From assembly GCF_000801105.2 (NCBI RefSeq), contig NC_079514.1, forward strand, positions 7,254,001 through 7,318,000: 64,000 nucleotides of DNA, read 5' to 3'. Numbering within the stretch: position 1 is the first letter of the stretch; every line of letters begins with the position of its first letter. Origin of the DNA: Raphanus sativus. Its lineage: Eukaryota; Streptophyta; Magnoliopsida; Brassicales; Brassicaceae. Below are positions 57,687-64,000 of the stretch, piece by piece. Made by a program: the position numbers and the translations under genes. Under the pieces are notes generated by a model. The model was not told the origin of the DNA and searched no databases. It worked only from the letters and a program-made list of their open reading frames with translations.

Positions 57687-60376
57687 CTTCATCCAAATAT
57701 TCAAGTTAAATTTATTTTAGTTTTTAATTTAGGTACTTTAGCTTACATTACTCAAATTTACATGTTATATTTTTTTTTAGATTGAAGGATATTTAAAGAT
57801 ATATAAATTTTGAAAATTTAAAAATAATTTAAACGGGTTATCAAACCCGCAAAGATCTAAATCAAACCGGAACCAAAGTTTATAAATACCTGAATAGAGC
57901 TAGAATCTTTAAACTCGAAAATCTCAAATCCGAATAAATTTTAACTGAATTCGAGAATCTTTGATTATTGTTTATCTACTTTAGATGTTTACTTTTGACT
58001 ATTTTTTATATTTCAAATCAACTTAAAATAGCTTATATCTTGGATATTAACTCGAAAAATAGCTAACATACTGAAGTATATAAATATGATTTAAATACAT
58101 TCGAATATCCGAAATATTTCGTTCATATAAGGTTTAGTTATGGTTCTCTAGATACCAAAATGGTAAATCCGTTTGGATATTATCTAGTTTCAGTTTAAAT
58201 TTAGTAATACTTTTTTCGTTCAGATTTGTTCAATGAATAGTTGATATTGTAATTTTCATGAATTGTTTGTCCAATAAAAATGTAATTTTTTGAATTTGAC
58301 ATTGATTTAATTGAGAAGTTAACGAAGTGTAATTAATATAGATTTAATTTTAGAAAACACATTAATATAAGTGGAAAAAATAAAACATTAAAATATGAAG
58401 TATTATTTAATTGTGTATTTAATTCAATTTTAATTTTGGAAAACACATTAATCAAAGTGGAAAAGACATCATTAAAATAGGAAATATTATTTAATGTCAG
58501 TGGCATGGAAGTGTAAATAACACTGAAACTAAAGGTCATTCTATATGTGTACTTCTCTTTTAATAATATAGACTAGATTTTGACCCGCCCTTAAAAGGGC
58601 GGGTATTTTTTGTTTTAAATTTAATTTTTGATATTAGGGCGGTATTTTTTGTTTTAAATTTAATTTTTGATATTTTTCTTTCTGATTATGTTTTTATTTT
58701 TTTGTAATCATGTCTGTGTATAAATTTTAATCAAAATATATTTTATTAAATAATAACAATTCCGGTATACGTACGGTTAAGGTTGGGTTGCGGGTCAAAC
58801 TCGTTCCGCTAACCCACTAATCCGCGGATTTTCAATTTTGTTTTAGTTAAAAAAATATGACCCGCACAATCCAAAAACAAATAATTTTTCACCCGCACCC
58901 ACTCCGCTTAATTTTGTGGTTATCCACGGGTTATATATATTTTAAAAATCATTATTTAATTTAATTATTATAAAATATATTTATATTAAAAAATTTATAC
59001 ATGATTTAATTTTTAAATTATTATTTTCAAACTTCTGTATTTGAAAAAAATACTTTTTAAATATTTTACGGATCGACGGATAGCCGTGATCCAAAATCCA
59101 CCAACCCACACTCACCCTGCATAAAATACTCATAACCTGCACCCGAAAATCGATTTTGTAAATATAATTTCAATAGGAAATACTATCAGAATTTAGTATG
59201 ATAGATTTGGTTTTGTGAAAATAGGATTCGTTATGTACTTATTGCTTAAAATAGGATATTAGTGGTTATGAAAATATTTTTGTTATTTATATGCATGTGT
59301 ATATGAAAGAGTTGTAAATTTTTTTTTAAGATTTTACCAAAAAAGTAGGAATGATAGGATGTAGAATCAGTTATAAAAATTGTTAGTATTGTATCTTACG
59401 GTTTGTAACTGTGAACAATTATTTTTCTTTCCAGATAACGTTATATAAACACACATAAGCAGTTATATATAGCAATGATATTTTTTTTAAATTAGACCTA
59501 ACATGTGTTTAAATAAAAAAGGGAGGGTATATATTTTGTTTTAATTTTATGCAAATTTTAATTTTATATTTGTTTAATTATATATTTAATTAACATTAAT
59601 TTAATTTAATATAAATTCTGGTAACTATATTAAATATGTCAAGTTGTGTCATATGCATTTCAGAAATTATTTTAAATTTTAATTCTTAAAATTTGTAATA
59701 TATTATATTTTTTAGTAGTTACTTAACATATATAGTTCAGAATATTCATATACAAAAACCCGACTCGGAACCGACGCAAAAATCAAACTCTCATATTCTA
59801 TACACATGGTCTATATACTTCAAAGATTCTTATATATTATATTCAAAAACTAATATCAAACTCAACCCGCACCGAAAATCAAACAAAGTTTTCGAAATAT
59901 AATTTTTAATATCTGATAGGTTAGTTATAAAACCCAAGACATGAAACAAAATAACTAATAATAGATAGAAGTGTTGGTTGTAATGTTCTAGAAAGGATAA
60001 ATACCTTATGTCCTATGTGTTGATAAAAGATCAATATGTGAGTGGTAAATATTCTTAAAAGAATTAATAAGAGAACTATATTTGAGTGGGTTAATATGAT
60101 TATTTAACATCTTACATGTTATTGGTTGACCAGCATTTATTTTCTCATTTAAATTCATTTTTGTAACCGTAGAGGTGGTTTCCGAAAGTTGTGGAAATAA
60201 TAAAGTAAATGTTACAAAATATATTACGGCAGTTTTTATAATAACGTGGTGGTTAATGTTTAGATAAAATTAGATGCAGTTATATAAAGAAAATAAAATG
60301 ACTTTTAAATAAAGGAAATAATTAGTTGGACACAACCTTTAATCAATTGGTCATGCTGCAAAATTAATCGAATAGA
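57536..60376 (-). mobile_element. Helitron insertion, 2.84 kb, with paralogous empty site
   Basis: Read on the minus strand, the element starts TCTATTCGATTAATTTTGC after A. It ends with a hairpin (CCGTACGGTCGCACGG), then ATCAGGATCTAG, followed by T. The flanks ...ACATA and TTGTTTTA... are contiguous at 63351-63363 in the second defensin unit, so the insertion was exactly between A and T with no duplication. Inside, at 58573, is another minus-oriented Helitron 3' end (CTAGATTTTGACCCGCCC and hairpin), showing nesting or a composite. No Rep/helicase gene visible. The element lies 131 bp upstream of the first defensin-like ATG. Confidence 0.85.
58573..58620 (-). mobile_element. Nested Helitron 3' terminus
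   Basis: CTAG at 58573-58576 followed, on the plus strand, by ATTTTGACCCGCCC and a perfect CCCGCCC...GGGCGGG hairpin. It is the reverse complement of a Helitron 3' end, inside the larger element. Next to it, a unit of about 45 bp (GGGCGGTATTTTTTGTTTT and onward) is repeated in tandem (about 58599-58675). The matching 5' end was not identified. Confidence 0.6.
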
Positions 60377-60438
60377 TTGTTTTAAAAGTGAAAGAAATAA
60401 CATATTATTAATGGTAAGAAAACCCTTATTTTCGGAGT

Positions 60439-60446
60439 TATAAATA
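60439..60446 (+). promoter_or_regulatory. TATA box of defensin-like gene 1
   Basis: TATAAATA, 69 bp before the ATG, at the same spacing as in gene 2 (63419-63426). Confidence 0.7.
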
Positions 60447-60507
60447 GTCTCCGTAAGCATATCATTTAGTCATTCAAAAAGAAAAGAGACTAACCAACAC
60501 AACAAAA

Positions 60508-60919
60508 ATGGAGAAAACAGTTTTGATACTCATTGGTATTCTACTTTTTTCAACATGTGAGTTTAAATCAAATTATACTTTTCTATTGTAATTAATTATT
60601 CTTCTACCTCATCAGCATGATTCATTATTATATTTACATACATCGTCAATATACATGATTTCGTACAGGTACACCGATTCTGGCACGACGAGGAACTTGT
60701 GAGAGGAACTCTGATTGTTATTACCTCTTATGTCCAGCAATAGTAGGACACCGCATTTGTGTGAACGGTGTTTGCGAATGCCCTCGTCACAATTATATGG
60801 CATTACCTGATGGTACCAACTGTGATGTGGCTGCTTGTACTGACTATTGCAAGGCAAAAGGAGAAGTACCTTTTGCTTGTCTTTTGAACCACTGTTTCTG
60901 TCACAAACCTCCTTTGTAA
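60508..60919 (+). CDS. Defensin-like secreted cysteine-rich peptide, copy 1
   Basis: Two exons, 60508-60556 and 60669-60919, joined in the Cys codon T|GT; 99 residues. A signal peptide (MEKTVLILIGILLFSTC then TPILA, about 1-22) precedes a mature peptide with twelve cysteines, arranged as two similar groups: six in the first half (TC, DC, LC, IC, VC, EC) and six in the second. Short genes with one intron at the end of the signal-peptide exon are the rule for plant DEFL genes. Twelve cysteines suggests a double-domain defensin-like fold. DEFL peptides act extracellularly in antimicrobial defence or reproductive signalling; the role of this one is unknown. Position fits At4g17713/At4g17718 (recalled). 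The Helitron ending at 60376 has replaced its distal upstream region. Confidence 0.9.
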
Positions 60920-63418
60920 TTTTTACAAAGAATTTACATTCTACTAATAAAATCATAATAATAAAATAAAAACAAGTTCCTTAAAATATCGAAGCTTTCT
61001 ATATTAAATTATATTATAATAAATTAGTTAGTTTCATGCAAAGTTTTAAATTTTAAACCAAATGGAATTACCACTAAATCAAAATTATTTTCAAACAAAG
61101 TCTCATCGTGGAAATTAGACAAATGAAAGTCTAATATATAAATAGATGTTCAACTCTAATTAATACGAAACCTTTTAGGAAGGAAACCAAAAATAAATTC
61201 ATGCAAGTTTGACTCTTAAATCCATAGTGGACAATATCGTACTAATCGGACAATATAGAGTTGGACATGGAATTTCATTAAACCCCAACAAATACTAAAG
61301 ACTTTTTCTGATTCTTTTTGTAAACTGTAATACTTTGAACTGTGTGTTGAGAAATGAATATCGAACTTTTTATTTAGTACCATGACTTGTGTTCTTGTAA
61401 ACATTGGATTCATGGTCTGTTTGGTATTTACTTTAGACTGAAAAAAGAAAAATCAATTTTGTCATCCCAGCATTTGTAACATAACCTATATCCAAATTAA
61501 TTCTGAATCGAAAAATTCTGGATTTGATCTGAACCATTTTGAGAAGAGAAATACCTAGCATAGAATTAAAAACTTGGCAGAAAAATAACCTCTAAAGAGA
61601 AAAATGACCAAAATGTATGTTTAGTTTGATAAAAACAAATTACAAAAAGTACAAATTATGTTATTTTGTTGCATGGTTGTTAGTTTACTATTGATGGTCT
61701 TATGTTGTAACGTTTTTTATACAAATTATTTTTATGTACTATTATTTATTATATGATTTTATGATCATTTGTATATTTTTAAATCTATTGATAACAAAAA
61801 AAGTTCAATGTAGAACTTTTAAAAGATTTAGGAATTTATAATTATTTTACAAAATTCTATGAAAAAATTGAAATGCCTTTATACCAGTCATACAAATCGC
61901 TTAATAATGCCAGAAACTGCAACTGCCCACATCCGCAAACTCTCTCAACCGCAACCACAAACCATTTAAAAATCATCAAAAGTTAATAAAAAATAGATAT
62001 TTAGACATTTTAAATTTAAATAAATAATAAAACAGAAATATTTTTTTATTAACCTAGGGCATATCGGCAAATTGTTTCGTAGAAAGTATAAAATAATTAA
62101 ATCAGTTTAATAATTAAATAACATTTAAAACTTTATTTTCTTAAAATTAAATCAGTGAAATAAGCACAGTAATTTTCTTCCAACGTTTTTAAATTTATTA
62201 ATTACTAACTATAAATTAATATATATGTAAAGTATAATATAATTATGTAAAACAAGTTACAAAAAATAGTGTTTAAAAGTGTCATCATATAAAATATTTG
62301 ATAATAAATAATATATTTAATAAATTTTATATTAACTAAATATACACAATTATAAGAAAATATAACTAGGGGTTATTCAATCCTGGGTATCAGTTCGATT
62401 TCGGTTCTAGTTTCTGGTATTTTGGTTTATAAAAAAATTCTACCATATTAAAATCATATTTACTTTGGTTTGGTTTGGTTTATATACCATCTATTTTCAG
62501 GTTAATTCAGTTTCATACCAAAAAAACCGTAAATTTATTTATCTCTTAAAATATTTATGATTTTTATTCTATATAAGTAAATATCGGCTTTTATATAACA
62601 TGAATATATTTTGGTTTTTAAATAGCCTATTTTATTTTACTATTTAAAATAATATGTAAATCTATTAAATTAATAATTGTAATAGTTTTTAAAAAAATTA
62701 TAGAAAAATAAATAAATTCAGTATTCTATAATATGATAAATAAATAAATATTAGCATACATATTTGTTAAAAAGGGTAAATGTTATGTTTATTTAATTTG
62801 ATGAAAATGAAACATAAGTTTTAACTTAAAATAAAATATTAAATAACTAAAATCAACATTTTAAATATGAAGATCATATCAATAAAATAAATTATATCTA
62901 TATTCTTAATTATCTTATATAATTTACATATAATTTACCACAATTAATTGATCAATTTATTCGATTTTGGTAAATGTTATATCAAACCATATTGATGCAC
63001 CACTGTTTTATAACTGACATCTATTTAATATATTCGGTATTACCAAATCTAGACCATTTTCTCTACTTTGGTTCAGTTCGTTTTAATTTGTTTGATTTTA
63101 TCAGATTGAACATCCTTAAATACAACTATATATACAATTATCGATGTACGGATAAAACTATCATATTTTAACAAGTAATTAAAATAGTACATTGGACACT
63201 GATAATCTTTCCTAAGTACCTGATTTAACATTAAAAGTATCAGATACGATTGATGTATTAGTTAAGATATTATCTGATAATAAATGAGAATATTGACCTT
63301 TTCACAAAAGAAAAGAAATAAATTATTAAGCAATGAAACACAATTATAATACATATTGTTTTAAAGTGAAAGAAATAACATATTATTCATGGTTAGAAAG
63401 CTCTTATTTTCTAAAAGT
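60920..63418. other. Spacer between the defensin-like genes
   Basis: Holds the third copy of the BPL1 3' flank (61319-61705), sequence matching 56250-56410 (61710-61870), AT-rich spacer with GGTTTGG/ACCAAA-type tracts (about 62360-63110), and the defensin upstream region (63190-63418). The right part contains the empty site of the Helitron at 63355^63356. No gene seen. Confidence 0.6.
61319..61705 (+). repeat. Copy of the BPL1 3' flank
   Basis: Matches 54886-55211 and 55551-55868. Its presence before the second defensin-like gene indicates that the tandem duplication unit started in the BPL1 3' flank and ran through the defensin-like gene. Confidence 0.75.
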
Positions 63419-63426
63419 TATAAATA
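63419..63426 (+). promoter_or_regulatory. TATA box of defensin-like gene 2
   Basis: TATAAATA, 69 bp before the ATG. Confidence 0.7.
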
Positions 63427-63487
63427 GTATCTGTAAGAACATCATTTAGTCATTCAAAAAGAAAAGAGACTAACCACCACAACAAAA

Positions 63488-63887
63488 ATGGAGAAAACAG
63501 CTTTGATATTCATTGGTATTCTACTTTTTTCAGCATGTGAGTTTAAATCAAATTGTATTTTTCTATTGTAATTAATTATTCTTCTACCTCATCAGCATGA
63601 TACATTATTATATTTACATACATCGTCAATATACATGATTTCGTACAGGTACACCGATTCTGGCACGTAAGTGTAAGAAGAACTCCGATTGTGCTTCAGT
63701 CACATGTCCATCCGCACCACCCGTTTGTTTTTATGGTGATTGTGAATGCCCTCCTGACCACAATAGGGCATTACCTGATGATACCAACTGTGGTGTGGCT
63801 GCTTGCAGCGACTATTGCAAGGCAAAAGGAGAAGTACCTTTTGCTTGTCTTTTGAACCATTGTTACTGTCGCAAACCTCCTATGTAG
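63488..63887 (+). CDS. Defensin-like secreted cysteine-rich peptide, copy 2
   Basis: Two exons, 63488-63536 and 63649-63887, with a 112-bp intron nearly identical to that of copy 1; 95 residues. The signal peptide (MEKTALIFIGILLFSAC then TPILA) and twelve cysteines are kept. The second half (ALPD.TNC.VAAC.DYCKAK and FACLLNHC.C) is almost identical to copy 1. The first half (KCKKNSDCASVTCPSAPPVC) differs strongly, including loop lengths. Either selection or relaxed constraint has acted on the first domain. Stop TAG, against TAA in copy 1. Both genes look intact, so both are potentially expressed. Confidence 0.9.
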
Positions 63888-64000
63888 ATTTTACAAAGAA
63901 TTTATATTCTACTAATAAAAAAATAATAATAATAAAAACATGTTCCTTAAAATATCAAAGTTTTCTATATTAAATCTATTATAATAAATTAATTATTTTG

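Overview
This is plant nuclear DNA from a crucifer, most likely Brassica or a close relative. The genes have GT-AG introns, the spacers are AT-rich, and the repeats (Helitron ends with a GC hairpin followed by CTAG, small TIR elements, LINE and SINE insertions) are typical of the family. Gene order matches, from memory, Arabidopsis chromosome 4 around At4g17710-At4g17800, read in reverse. Two runs of exactly 100 N (5488-5587 and 9951-10050) show that the window is scaffolded from three contigs.

Layout: 1-337 is the 3' end of a Helitron. An AHL23-like AT-hook/PPC gene occurs twice (2892-3776 and 14775-15659), each inside a long, closely similar segment. The second segment also carries a hAT-like MITE (11054-11272) and a 5'-truncated LINE with an 18-bp target duplication (12323-13957). 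Next comes a DedA/SNARE-associated Golgi protein gene on the minus strand (20036-21515) with a one-base problem at an acceptor. A MITE- and Helitron-rich tract (about 21.6-28.4 kb) ends beside a MIR160b-like precursor on the minus strand (about 28552-28642). After 6 kb of spacer come MYB39 (34632-36066, plus) and TPS5 (36829-39554, minus), which converge; a probable 1.9-kb Helitron lies just upstream of TPS5. A tRNA-Trp(CCA) is at 45952-46023.

The right third is gene-dense. A RAD1-like 9-1-1 clamp gene (minus) and a CtpA-type processing peptidase gene (plus) diverge from a 231-bp promoter. A vacuolar Qa-SNARE of the SYP2 group (minus) and an RRM gene of the BPA1-like family, BPL1 (plus), also diverge. 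Two 12-cysteine defensin-like genes (60508-60919 and 63488-63887) follow, on a tandem duplication that includes pieces of the BPL1 3' flank.

The genes are ordinary housekeeping, development and defence genes and do not form an operon-like system. The most informative structure is comparative. Both tandem duplications act as internal controls: each shows empty and filled insertion sites, including a clean A^T Helitron insertion (57536-60376, empty site 63355^63356). The AHL pair shows synonymous changes sharply clustered at the 3' end, so the pair may reflect gene conversion or an assembly artefact. Exon coordinates come from reading splice signals and checking phase by hand. Arabidopsis names and locus positions are from memory and unchecked.
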